DNA of 64,000 bases, taken from Pleurotus djamor. Taxonomy: Eukaryota; Basidiomycota; Agaricomycetes; Agaricales; Pleurotaceae. Location: contig JAPEVF010000162.1 of NCBI GenBank assembly GCA_029747585.1, forward strand, positions 22,019 to 86,018, given 5' to 3'. Shown one piece after another: positions 12,084-23,228 of this stretch. The notes beneath the pieces were generated by a model. That model saw nothing but the letters and a program-made list of their open reading frames with translations. It searched no databases and was not told the DNA's origin. The position numbers and the translations under genes were made by a program. Each line of letters opens with the position of its first letter. Position 1 is the first letter of the stretch.

Positions 12084-15000
12084 CTACGAATCCCAGATAG
12101 CTCCAAACGCTGGGATACCCCTGCTCATCATCCCATACACGACTTTCCGAGTCAACTTCTGGTTCGATATAATACACACGGCCTCAGCATCAAAATCTCG
12201 CACAAGACGGTAAGTTAACTTGACCATATCTGGTTTCCCATGTTTCCGAGTGTCTGGTCACCACATTTCAGTTCATTTTCTCAGCCGAGGTGTGGTACCA
12301 AACACACGCACCATAGATAACCGCGTCCGGAGCAGCGGTGAGAATAGAGTCAACGAGGTTGTCGCCAAAAGTTTTCCTCACATCCGGTGAAGTCCACAAG
12401 AGTTTGATGGGTATCTTCTTCTCAAGAATACACGACGTGCATGGTCCGATACCGCTACCAGTTGCGACTAACACGATTCTCCTGAACAATGGTACTATGC
12501 GGAGAACGCCGTAAGTTGGTATTCCACGAACCCAAAGTTCTTTCGGCGGCGAATCAATTTGCTTCGATGTCCAGTCGCCGGCTCGGGACACAACCAGAGA
12601 GTACCCTTTCATTCCAGGTTCGGGTATTGTGGCAAAACCATGCCACTCCATCAAAGGAGACTCGGATATACGGGTGAAAGACCCAGATTTCGGCGTGACT
12701 AGGGGAAGAAAGGAGGTCAGCATTGGGATCAATCTTGATTTCTACCACAGCCCCTACCGTAGTCGAAATATAGGCGAATTGCATGGGAAGATAAAACCTC
12801 AGCGCGGACAGGAACCTTCCTGAGCCGAATCCATGGCAGGATGATAGAGCATGTCAGGATGGTGACTAGCCAGAATGGGGGCGAAGTGACGAGAGCGGAG
12901 CCTAGGTTGACACCAGCCAGTTTATAGTCGTTTGTGAGTAAGATAACCTGCGCGCGGAACTCAGCTCCGTGTAGTATTCAGCGAAGGGAAACTTATACCT
13001 GGACCCAGACGAGAGCCGTGCACGTCCATCCAAGGAAGCGATGCGTGCGCTCGAAGTTGTCGTGCTTCGAAGTCCGCAGGGTGGGGTAGGCGAAGAACAT
13101 GATAAAGCATATTATCAGGAGGATAGTATACGTTACGGCCACAGTCGCAATAGATATCTAACCACGTGTGAGGCATTTCACAAAATTAAATGAAGAACGA
13201 GGAACGGACCTTTCCTCCCCTTACAACCTCCCTGGTAGCTTGGACGGTAAACAGGATTAGCCATATAGCACCTGACACGGCACAACCTGAGTGTAAACCT
13301 CCAATTGAGTACACACGAGCGCAAACTCGACGAATAGCCATAGGCCAGCTGTGAAGCCAAGCATTTGGTTAACCATTCACCCAAGAGAAGGTGTGGTAAT
13401 ATAACTCACGACGACGGAACGGCACAGAAAACCGTAAAGAAAGCATTTATGACATAGTCTTGACGCATCAGGATAGCGCAGAATAAGTTGGCAATAACAA
13501 TTTGCCCAAGTCGAAGACAGCTTGTTTCTCCCTTCGCCATGATGGCGATAAGAATGCTGATGTTGGTGATGAATACAACCCCAAAGAGTCGACGATAGAG
13601 CGAGAATATTTGATGCCGCACGTTTCGAAGGAATCGGCCTTGCGTTTTCTCGGGGATCTCCTCGTCTTCGTATCCTTCCCAAGGAACTTGGTCGCCCTTT
13701 TCGATCGTGGAAGAGGACACGGACGCCGCGACGACAATGGTCTGAGATGTTTTCATATCTTTCTCGTCCACAGCATGGACGTACGGTAGGGCGCCGTCCG
13801 ATTCATTGGCAGGCATGGTCTTGGGCTTCCCAGCCTGCCGTTGTGCAACGACGGTTGGAGCTACCATATCACACACTTCGTCCTGGGCATATCGTCGAAG
13901 AATGCGTTTGTCAACCTTGTTGTTACTAGCTCATGACACGTTACATGATGTTCCCAGAGAGATATGAAGTTTTATACTCACGATGTGTTGGGGAATTCGC
14001 TTAACCCAAGATACTTGCTTGGCACGGCATAGTAAGGTTGAATCTTAGATACAGAGCTCTTCACGTCCGCGGCGTTTACAGACTGAGGTGTGTAGAATCC
14101 CCACAGTGTGTCGTCTATGAGGAGCGCGGTCGCCTTCGTTACACCAGGACAAGTCTTCGAAAAGGTCAGGGACAATGGGGGTTAAATAGGGGAAGAGAAA
14201 GACAGACCTCCATCGCAGCTGCAACTCCATCCAACTCAACCCTGAAGCCCTGCAACTTGACGTCAGATTATCTCAGATGGGAATTCTCGGCTTATTTGAA
14301 CATACCTTGACCTTGACCTGGTCGTCGATTCTTCCGAGATGTTCCAACGTCCCATCTGAACGCCAACGCCTGTCAAGAATGATGAGAAGGAGGTGCAAGA
14401 ACGCTGGTCAGGATGATTACCCTAGATCTCCTGTGTTAAACATGAGCCCTCTGGAAGAGTGGATTAGCTCAACACGCTCAATTCGCAGTCTGGATGTAAC
14501 GTACCCGTCGGCAGTGAAAGGATCTATCATGTAGCGTTCTTGGGTTTTATCGGGAAGGTTTAGATATCCCCTCGTAATACCGGAGCCCCCTGCCCACATA
14601 AGACCGACCTCTCCTATACTGGCCGGACATAGATCCTCGGAGTCGGCCTTGAGAACATAGACATTGTTGTTTGGCGTCGGGGTGCCGATGTTCATAGCCT
14701 CCCCTGGGATATGGGGATGAGGAACCATGGTATTGACAATGGTTATCTGGTCGGTCACTCGCAGTTAGCATGTGTTTTAACGTCAACACTAGTTTGGTAG
14801 GTGTGCTTACTTCTGTTGGGCCGCAGCTGTTATAGAAGTTGACGCCATGGGCGGCCCACTTATCCGCAAGGTCTAACGCAGAAATGTGGGATTAGATCAT
14901 ATTTGATGAGTATGAGCTCAGCAGCAAAAGCACAAGACGCACTCTGTGGGCATACTTCTCCGGCCACCGCAATCACTTTTATATTTGGATAATCAGCCGG

Positions 15001-16051
15001 ATCATGCGGAAAGAGCATCGACGGCGTGGCGATCACGATGTCGACCTTCTTCATTGTAGCTCTCCACTCTGCCGAAGACTTTCCACGAAGCACGAGTGTG
15101 CATCCATTTGACAAACTCCCGAGGACCTCCTGCATACACACATTCCACAAGTAAGTGGTGTTATAGCGGAAGGTATACATGTGGACGTACCCAAGCTGCC
15201 ATGTCGAAGGAAACGTTCATCAGCTGAGAGACTCGTCGACCAGGACGCATTTCTATATTCCCTGGGCTCATACAAACCACTTTATTGAAGGGCATAAGCT
15301 GATGTAGAATGATTCAAAAAAACAAGGTGATTCACAATTTGCCACATTTCTATGCATGACGTCGACGCCTTTGGGGACGCCTGTGGTGCCTGGATCATAC
15401 TTAGAGGTGAGAGTGTCATATGTCCAGAAAGGGCTGTAACGTACCGCTGGTGTAAACGATGTATACACTATCATCGGGCTTTGACAGATCACTTGGCTTT
15501 TCGCAGCAGCAAGGCGAGCTTGATGAAGAACATGGGGAGTCTTCGAGACTGATTGTATGGATCCTCTTTGACTGTACTCGATGGACGTATTTGGAGAGGC
15601 ACAGGACTAGAGATGCACCAGAGTCACGAAGGACGTGTTCAAGAGTCGAATCGGCGACAATGTTTCCGTCAAGAGGGATGTAAGCTGCGCCACTCTTCAG
15701 AATACCGAGGATCCCAACGACCATGGCAATAGATCGCTCAACGAGAAGACATACACGCTTGCCCGGCGAGACACCAAACTCATCGCGAAGCCGGTGAGCA
15801 AGGCAGTTTGCTTGTTGATCAAGCTCAGAGAAGGTAATGGATGTTGAAGGTCCGAAGTCGTCGATGACGGCAAGGGCGTCAGGAAGCGATGCTGCATGAG
15901 ATTCGAAAGCGTGATGGATGCAGGAGAAAGGAGGTGCTTTCTTGAGCCCATATGAATAGGCATTGAACACACGCCGCTCCGAGGGTAGGAGACGAAGGAG
16001 GGGAGAGTGTGCAGAGACGTCAGAGGGTGGATGCTGAGCAGACACTTCCAT
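12084..16051 (-). CDS. Adenylation domain fused to transmembrane FAD/NAD(P) oxidoreductase (TmpL/TmpB-type)
   Basis: The fused protein is about 1,050 residues in many exons, from ATG 16051 to TAG 12084. The first half is an NRPS-type adenylation domain: FSELDQQANCLAHRLRDEFG, the P-loop VYTSG/TTGVPKG split by an intron, SFDMAAWEVLGSL, FYNSCGPTE, MFNTGDLG, GRIDDQVKVK/GFRVELDGV and the A10 lysine motif NNKVDKR. The frame then runs, with no carrier or condensation domain, into PWEGYEDEEIPEKTQ, several TM helices and an oxidoreductase module: FAD-like EWHGFATI, GYSLVVSRAGDWTSKQ, nucleotide-binding VLVATGSGIGPC, KLLWTSPDVRKTFGD, ending FGAIWDS. This order matches ascomycete TmpL/TmpB (AMP-binding, TM, FAD/NAD(P)), linked there to redox homeostasis and developmental signalling. 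The adenylated substrate is unknown. A related stand-alone module lies 0.9 kb upstream on the same strand. Confidence 0.88.
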
Positions 16052-16961
16052 TGTCGTCTCGAGGGTTTATCGAACAGGATAAGATCCAACCATTGCGGGG
16101 AGCAGCCCTTTTATAATGAACTGGTGAAGTGGTCTCGTGTGGCCGAAGGATAGCTTGTGGGCGAACCCCGATCTCGATGGGGGTCAGTGCATGCTTGAGC
16201 CGCTGAAGTCTGAACCGGGGCGAAGCAAGGCTTAATCGAGTAGTCCGATACAGAGGTGGAGTTGTTTGAGTGTGTCATTTCAGTGATTCCCGCCGTGACG
16301 GTGTTGTGTTCACCGATTTTCAAGCAGTGAGTGGCATGCCATGATGCAGCTCCTTCGAGTCTTTGATGAGAAACAAGCCCCCCGTAAAGAGGATGGACGG
16401 CAAAGTGCAGGATTGCCTATGGAAGTAAGTAACAAACCGAAGAATTGATGAATGCAAACTTGAATGTCAGCGACGTCGGGCTACGACCGGAGATTCATAG
16501 TTTGGGACGCCGACATAGGGTAGACGTGTGCTTGGATGATGACGGCCACACGCACCTGTGCCTCTTTGTAACGTTGATTGTTCTTTCGAAAAACGTTCTT
16601 ATCTGATAATTTAGCATCTAGAATGAGTAAGACCCCACTTACCCACACATCAGGAAGTGATTCCATGTGCGTATGTACATTTCTACAGAGGGCAGCGTGC
16701 CGTCGAGCTTCGCTTAAATGACGGAGCCACTGGCCGATGCGTGACAGCCGATGCCCTATCAAACTACCACCTTAAATAACCACGAGGGAGTGATACAGCC
16801 GAAATTATAGTCGGTATCACCCATAAGGCGTCAGAAAAGAGCCACCGCTGATCTATAACTGTAGCTATAACACAAAAGGGTCTACTATGTTTTACAACAT
16901 TTTTCGATCGTACAAACAGAAAGCGAAAATATCCAAATACCATAACCATAAAGACATGCAA
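16052..16961. other. Intergenic region between two tandem TmpA/TmpL-family genes
   Basis: It holds the promoter of the fused gene (minus strand) and the 3' flank of the stand-alone paralogue. The one longer frame (16481-16762 minus) lacks an ATG start and has no recognisable motif. Nothing else is supported. Confidence 0.5.
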
Positions 16962-18863
16962 TCATGAATCCCAGATAGCGCCGAATGCTGGGTAGCCTCG
17001 ACTCATCAAGCCATAAACAACCTTCTTCGTCAATCTTTCGTTAGAAATGATGACGACGGCTTCTGCATCAAAGTCCCGAGCGACTTTGTAGACCAATTTG
17101 ACCATGTCAGGTTTCCCGTGCTTGCGGGTGTCTAGGCGATTGCGATCAGATCGAATCATTCGAAACTATTTTGGAATAACTCACCATAGAGGACGGTTGT
17201 GGGACAGGCCGTAAGCAGTGCGTCGACAAGGGGATCACCGAAGGTCTTTCTCACATCCGGAGAAATCCAGAGCAATTGCAAAGGCACCTTAGGGGACAGG
17301 AGTTGGGGCGTCAAAGGAGCGATGCCACTACCAGTTCCAACGAGCAGAACCCTGCGGAACATAGGGACAATGTTGACAACACCACAGACCGGAATGCCTC
17401 GGATCCACATCTTTGTAGGAGGATTGGCAATTTGCTTCGACGTCCAATCTCCGGCGCGCGAGATGATGACTGAATACCCCTTCTGTCCAGGAGCAGCGAT
17501 GGTAGCGAACGAATGCCACTCCTTGAGGGGATGTCTATCGTCGGCAAGTCGCACGAAAGAGCCAGGGACGGGATCAACTGAGAGAAATAGGCGTTAGAAC
17601 CAGTCTTCTTCGGAAGATTCAATGTGCTACATACCATAATCGAAATAGATGCGGATAGCGTGATCCGAAAGGACTTCAGAGCGAACATCATAATGCCTGA
17701 GACGAAGCCAAGGGAGAATGATGGACATTGACAAGACTACCACGAGCCAGAAGGGCGCAGAGTGGACGAGAGCATTGCCCAGAGTCTGACCTGGAGCCCT
17801 GTAATCATTGTTGAGCAAGATAACCTACGTCACTTGTCAGAAAATTTCATCATAACACCAGATGGTATCGAACATACCAAGGCCCAGATGAAAAGTACCG
17901 CGGTCCATCCAAGGAATCGATGNGTTTGTTCAAAGTTATCGTGTCTTTTGGTCCTGTACACGGGGTAGGCGAAGAAAATCATNAACAGGATTTCCAAAAG
18001 GACAATGTAAGTCATTGTCAACGTTGCGATGGANAGCTGAAAGAAGCGTGTAAGAAAGAGATCCCAAGAAGNNCNAANGTCAAAACATACCCCTTCGCCG
18101 CGAACAACTTCAATGGTACCTTGGACGGCAAATAGGATTAACCATACNGCTCCTGAAACAGCGGATCCAGAGTGTATTCCACCAATGCCGTAGACGCGGG
18201 CACAAACTCGGCGAATTGCAAGTGGCCATCTANAACACGAAGTGAGTTAGCGAAATTGAAAGCATACCAGGCACAAGAGAAACATACGATAAGGGGACAG
18301 CAGTAAACACTGCAAAGAACGCGTTGATCACGTAGTCTTGACGCATGAGAACGGCAGCGAAGAAGTTTCCGATGACGATTTCACCGAGCTCCTTGGAATT
18401 CGGACGGCGTCTTACCAGGAACGCAATGAAGATCGACATNTTGACGATGAAAACGACACCGAAGATGCGACGGTACATGGAAAGGAGTTGGAAGCGAAGA
18501 TTTCGAAGCCAGTGTCCATGGATCTTGTCAGGAATTTCCTCGTCTTGGAAACCTTCCCAACCTCCATGTAACTCGCCCTTNTCAACGATNGAAGAAGAAG
18601 CAGAGACGGTGACTGCGACAGTACCGTCGCCCTTGCCCTTTTCATCTTGGGACTTTGAGAAGCTTGGCGGAAGTGTCGTCGTCGAAGTTTTGGACGAAGA
18701 TACACCCGTTTTNTCATCAAAATCNCGATGCGAGTCCATCGAAGTCTTCGCAGATGAATTCTCGGACTGTTGAGGTAANTGAGTACANGCGGATANTTTG
18801 AANGTGAAAAAACATGCCTGTGAAGGTACAGCGGGGATTGGTGCTGGGGAAGTCTGTAGACAT
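16962..18863 (-). CDS. TmpA-like transmembrane flavoprotein oxidoreductase (paralogue B)
   Basis: Stand-alone version of the module at the C-terminus of the neighbouring fusion, roughly 500 residues. The probable start is 18863 (MSTDFPSTNP), followed by a small first intron that is blurred by Ns. A start at the downstream MDSH (18739) is possible. Visible landmarks are GWEGFQDEEIPDKIHG, the membrane segments VLMRQDYVINAFFAVFTAVP and MTYIVLLEILLMIFFAYP, RHDNFEQTHRFLGW, HAIRIYFDY, LKEWHSFATIAAPG, SRAGDWTSKQ, LLVGTGSGIAPL, LLWISPDVRKTFGD, and the C-terminal DTRKHGKPDMVKL...FGAIWDS. Relation to fungal TmpA (ferric-reductase-like membrane flavoproteins) is clear from the motif order. The usual Nox/Fre bis-histidine haem pairs are not evident. 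It is more divergent from the fusion than paralogue C is. Confidence 0.85.
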
Positions 18864-19030
18864 TTTGGTTGAGTAAACCGACGACATGTAGATCAGACAG
18901 CCTGACCATTGTGTACCAAGGCCTGAGAGTACTGAGTCCAAGAGTGGGGAGGCGAGGGTTGCTGAATCACAAGCATTTTTGGACGAGGTATAGTCGTCTT
19001 TTAAGTCTGTTCGGGTAGAGGTAAAATTGG

Positions 19031-19774
19031 CTATCTACCCCTGCTGTGGTTCGGACCTGTATGGAGCATATGTTACTCCTCAGAGACTGACATACCGCTA
19101 ACGTCCCCTGAGATAAATCTACGATGCCCATTCGAATCCAAAAAGCCAAGTAAATTGCGCGACCTGGACAAGGCGTCCGGATGATAGGACAGCGTGATAA
19201 CCGCCAACCGATCGATATTGGGCGAGTCTATGGCTTCGCGAGTACCAGAAGTANGGTGTAGCGTGCGANCCAAGGGGGCGAACTCGTCCTGTAAGAATAG
19301 GCGATAAGATCAGAATCTGGGATCTAATCACGTTTTGGTCGTTACCTCCACCCGTTCGCATGAATACAGGCTTGAGTGAAAACTTCATATGCTTCCTCGT
19401 GGCACTTATTGATAGATTTACCACTGCCTCCAATAAAACAGNCCAAGGCTTATCGAACGTCAACGAAACATTGCATCGGTGCGCTTCTCCGCCGATAGTG
19501 ACATTGTTTCGGATCGTGTAACACTTTGAAAANCATAACGATGAACGAGGAGCGGGCAANGAGCGCGCTCCGATAGTGTATTGATCCACGGTTCACGCCG
19601 TTAGCGTTGGCGNCACGCATAACANTCATAGCCTAAGTGACAAAATTATTTTAATCCAAGTGGGAGATCAATGAAGAGAGACGGACTTGTGAACAACACA
19701 TNTTACCTGACGACCTTGCCTCTCGGGCGCACATGAAGGCCTGATGAAGTGACTCCGTTGAAGATTTCCCACAT
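19031..19774 (-). CDS. Hypothetical protein
   Basis: I do not recognise this protein. A minus-strand model can be threaded from ATG 19774 (MWEIFNGVTSSGLHVRPRG), through an exon with ANGVNRGSIHYRSALLA, a stretch VTIGGEAHRCNVSLTFDKPW, a clean intron (GTAACG...TTACAG) into DEFAPL.RTLH.TSGTREA, and a 39-nt intron before the stop at 19031. The exon after the first clean intron continues DRLAVITLSYHPDALSRSRN and looks coding. The region around 19530-19610 contains several Ns and the frame is not continuous there, so the middle is unresolved. It could be one small gene with sequence errors or a decayed one. No signal peptide or TM helix is evident. It lies between TmpA-like paralogue B and SHP1, all on the minus strand. 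Confidence 0.4.
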
Positions 19775-20870
19775 CACANCAGGAGCGGTGTGGGAAAGCT
19801 ACACCCCGTTAAATCCGTCCCATCAGGCATGTCTCATACTAAAAACTGCTTGGAGATATTGGAATGCTGAAAAGTGCCGCTAGAAATTCGAGAAATAAGA
19901 ATATGCAGTGACAAGGGGGTGAAGATAAGCGAACAGGACGTTACTACCCATTGTGCANAGACTCGGTCTGCGATTGACGTGACCGAGGTGACATTGATTG
20001 AGTGTGCATCGCGAACGCGTACTAGAGAGGTCGAACCCGGAGCCAGGCGTAGTGTAGACCCACCCAAGAACTATGGAGCATCATCNTGACCGAATATCAA
20101 AGCTGTTTACGTTTTTTTTTCTTGATGCCATTCAGTTCGGACATGTTATCGCCCCTGTAAGATTGTTGAGGAGGCNATTAGGAGGCTTAANATTGCCGAA
20201 TGCGGCTGAGTTTGTNCTGCCATGCACCATGNTGGGACACCAAAAGGACACATTCCAACGTTGATCCATGTGGATNTGATAGCTTGCGGTGTACTCGGAT
20301 CCTCACCAAGGAAATGTTTGNGAGTCTGGACGACCAGGAACTGTATGGTAGACATCAATTATTGGCGTGTCCCTCTGATGGACGTCTTTCTTCCGAAATA
20401 GAGCTATCATCGAGCTGCCATATTGAAAGGATTTAAACGAAAAGGTCCACTTACCGCTGCTTCTTTGGAGGTATTAGATCAAAGTCTCGGAGCCGTCACT
20501 CCTGGGTTCGCATGCTGAGGTGCTCAACTCACACACTAGCCGATCCTTCGCAAAGAAAATGAACATGTGCATCAAAGCAGATCGCGGAACAGAGTGTATG
20601 TATCAAAAACGCAAACGAACGCGGGGCCTCAACGTCAACGATCAGAAGCCGAAACTGGCCCAATGGAAGGCGAGGTATCCGCGTCAAAGTTGTACCAGAC
20701 AATGCCGGACTGCTTCACGCAGCCTACACTCCTCCTACACAGGGCAGTTATCAAGGCATCAACCGAGATACTCAACGCCACCACATTACTCAGGATAAAG
20801 CAACAAGACAACGCGCGTTGATGCCAGGTCTCTACTATTTCCATACATTTCTTAGTGGACAGCCCCGCGT
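19775..20870. other. Intergenic region downstream of SHP1, no supported gene
   Basis: It contains several N bases and short frames on both strands with no motif. A T-run lies near 20110-20119. Nothing further can be supported. Confidence 0.45.
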
Positions 20871-22309
20871 CTATGCCCATTTCTGGATGATAACACTATT
20901 GGCGAGACCAGCATCCTTGATTGTCAATGAATTATCTTCAAGATTGCGATTAGGGAATGCCGTGCCGATGGTATACTCCCTTGTATTGTTTTCCGGGCGG
21001 GACCTAAACTGAGGTCAGAAGTCGCCAAGGGAGGTGGGGTAAAGAGGAGACTTACGCATTGATGAAATTGCGTATATCCTGCACAGTGTGCGTAAGATTC
21101 ATCCTGCAGACCATTCTGAAAACACGAGGTGGAAACCGTTGGAGGTNGTTGCATGGCGGCGGGGACTAATATGCTTACCTGGTGCCATCAGCTAGTCTGA
21201 TCTGCACGCTCGTAGTTGGTTGTGTCTGGTCGACCTCGAATAAAGTNGACAGACTAGAGCGCTCTCCAGCAGCACTGGACCCACTTGGAGCAGAAGCTGC
21301 TGGAAAGGACCCTGGCATCGAGGATGCTTGGCTACTTTCGGCTGCGAACGGTGGTACGGGGGCCCCGAGACGATGACCGGTGCCATGAAAAGCAGCACGT
21401 TTTGGTGGAACGAAGGTTTCATGGGTGCGCTTGGAGAGGCGGAGCTCAACTGGTTGACCAGGGAGGACGTTCAAAATCGAAGGTGGCGCGCGTCTGTTCA
21501 ATCACAATGTCGATAGATAAGATGCAAATGAACATGATTATCTGATAACAGCATGGACGCACCCTTCATTGATCTCATTGAGAATCTGGGCATTTGCGGG
21601 ATCGTCGTAGCGCATCAACTCGCCATCCTCGATGCTAAACCCATCTTGCCAAAGGGTAAGGTGTCGGATTACAGTCTCTTGGTCTATGAGACATATGTCT
21701 TAGTCACNGCACCAATATTCAGCAAAAGACACACCATTANTGGAAGCTTCAAGATCNGGCACAAAGGTGCTTTCCACTTCGTCACTTCCTAGACGATGAC
21801 CTCCACCTGTAAATGCGGTGGACCGAGAAACGGGCTGACTTGAGGGAGGCCCGCCTCTTTCGTCCGAGTCAGAGGCAATCATGAGGTAGTAAAAAGTTAA
21901 ACACACTCCGCTGCTCGACGCAGGATATCCCTGACCATATTTCCACCTGGTCCTCGAGATCTGTCTGGGTTCTGAACAGATATACCGCTACGGTCAAACA
22001 TGTGAGTGCACCTCGCGAGGGAGTACAAGGCGAGGACTTGCCTGCGCTCGCCACCGGCGAACCAAGTCTCACGGCTATCTTCGCCGGTAGGCTGATTCTC
22101 GTCATCTTCATCGCCGTCTTCGTCAAAGCCCCGATTTCCACTTGATTCAGAGCTAGAGCNTCGTTAGCTTGGCCTATGAATTGAAGATGANAGACGGACC
22201 TCGAGTTCCAAGCGCCGATGCGACCGATTCTGGTGGGCTGATTGGTAGGTCTCCACGACGGCGGTGCCCCTCTCCCGCCGCCGGACGATCTGTTGTTGTC
22301 TTCAGACAT
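20871..22309 (-). CDS. SHP1: SHP1/p47-type UBX-domain Cdc48 cofactor
   Basis: Adaptor of the AAA ATPase Cdc48/p97 in membrane fusion and ubiquitin-dependent extraction. The first ATG (22309, [19 protein letters not shown]) leads to RIGRIGAWN, an acidic stretch ([20 protein letters not shown]), WFAGGER and SGISVQNPD. The SEP domain follows: [57 protein letters not shown] linker with [11 protein letters not shown] leads to a UBX domain ([58 protein letters not shown]) ending SVIIQKWA. No UBA domain precedes it, unlike yeast Shp1. A GTG 15 nt upstream is in frame but the ATG is the natural start. Several introns and a few Ns interrupt the SEP exon. Confidence 0.92.
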
Positions 22310-23228
22310 TGAGAAAGTGGGCACAAATGTTGATGGTGAATGTTAAACGCAGGACGCGCGACGCCGCGTCAGACCCACAGCCACCACGATACCGTACATG
22401 ACTCAGGAGAGCTAGCTTAGGGGCATTGTAGTTCAATTGGGGTCCCCGTTGGACCAACGGAAGCGACTGGTCGGAGACAATGGTTTCAACAAGGGGGAAG
22501 AGAGAGGTCATCTCGATGGTACTTGCATAGCCATAAGTTGTTCTTCAACGATTATGACACAAACAATGATACGCTTAAGATACGCGGCTGGTAGTGACCG
22601 AGCTTTTGGGGTCGGTCTCAAATAACGNCCCCCGCATCGCTCGGGTACCCATGTCCACTCTGTTCTGCGCGGTCACTTTTTTGGCGTGTTCAAATTCGAT
22701 AATTATGCGGCAACGCCCCTCCTACATTTTCGGATACCGATTCAACTGGAATTAGTTGACGTCGGGCTGTCCCTGTTCAGAGGCACAGTCGTGATGGATC
22801 CATCGCAGAGCTCAGACACAGACAAACTTCAATCAAACTGATGATGCGATCATCGCGAGGAATTCTAAACTAGGATGTCGATGCGAGTCATGACAGTTTG
22901 CGGGAGCTTCAGAAATTTTCAATGAATCGGTAGATGAGGCAACGTCGTCAATACTCTACAACAACAGTCGCAGATGTGAATACGGGGAATTTCCGACCCA
23001 TTCGACTGTTCCTAATTTATCGGTATCGGTGAGTCGTTGAATCGACCACGACAATGTTCTTGAGCCCGTGGTGGGAGACTCTTGAGCACAAGGGATCGAG
23101 AGAAGCCGATGAGCGCCAGATTACATAACGATGCTTAGACGCCGAGTATACGCCTGCCCTAAAGCAGGCATCGATGGTACAGAGCCAACGACGTCCAGCA
23201 CGAAAATTTGTCTCCCTCATCACACACT
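22310..23228. promoter_or_regulatory. Divergent intergenic region, SHP1 / eIF3a
   Basis: These 919 bp lie between divergent starts (22309 minus, 23229 plus) and should carry both promoters. No ORF of note and no tRNA signature were found. Confidence 0.45.

Noticed and set aside
12084..16051. Full non-ribosomal peptide synthetase or adenylate-forming reductase (A-T-R)
   Set aside because: No carrier, condensation or short-chain-dehydrogenase reductase domain; the C-terminal half is a membrane flavoprotein.
16962..18863. NADPH oxidase or classical ferric reductase
   Set aside because: The FAD/NAD motifs are related, but the paired intramembrane His residues of Nox/Fre haem sites are not evident; TmpA-type fits better.
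22400..22460. Possible tRNA (GTTCAA-like box)
   Set aside because: No matching A box or cloverleaf arms could be drawn.
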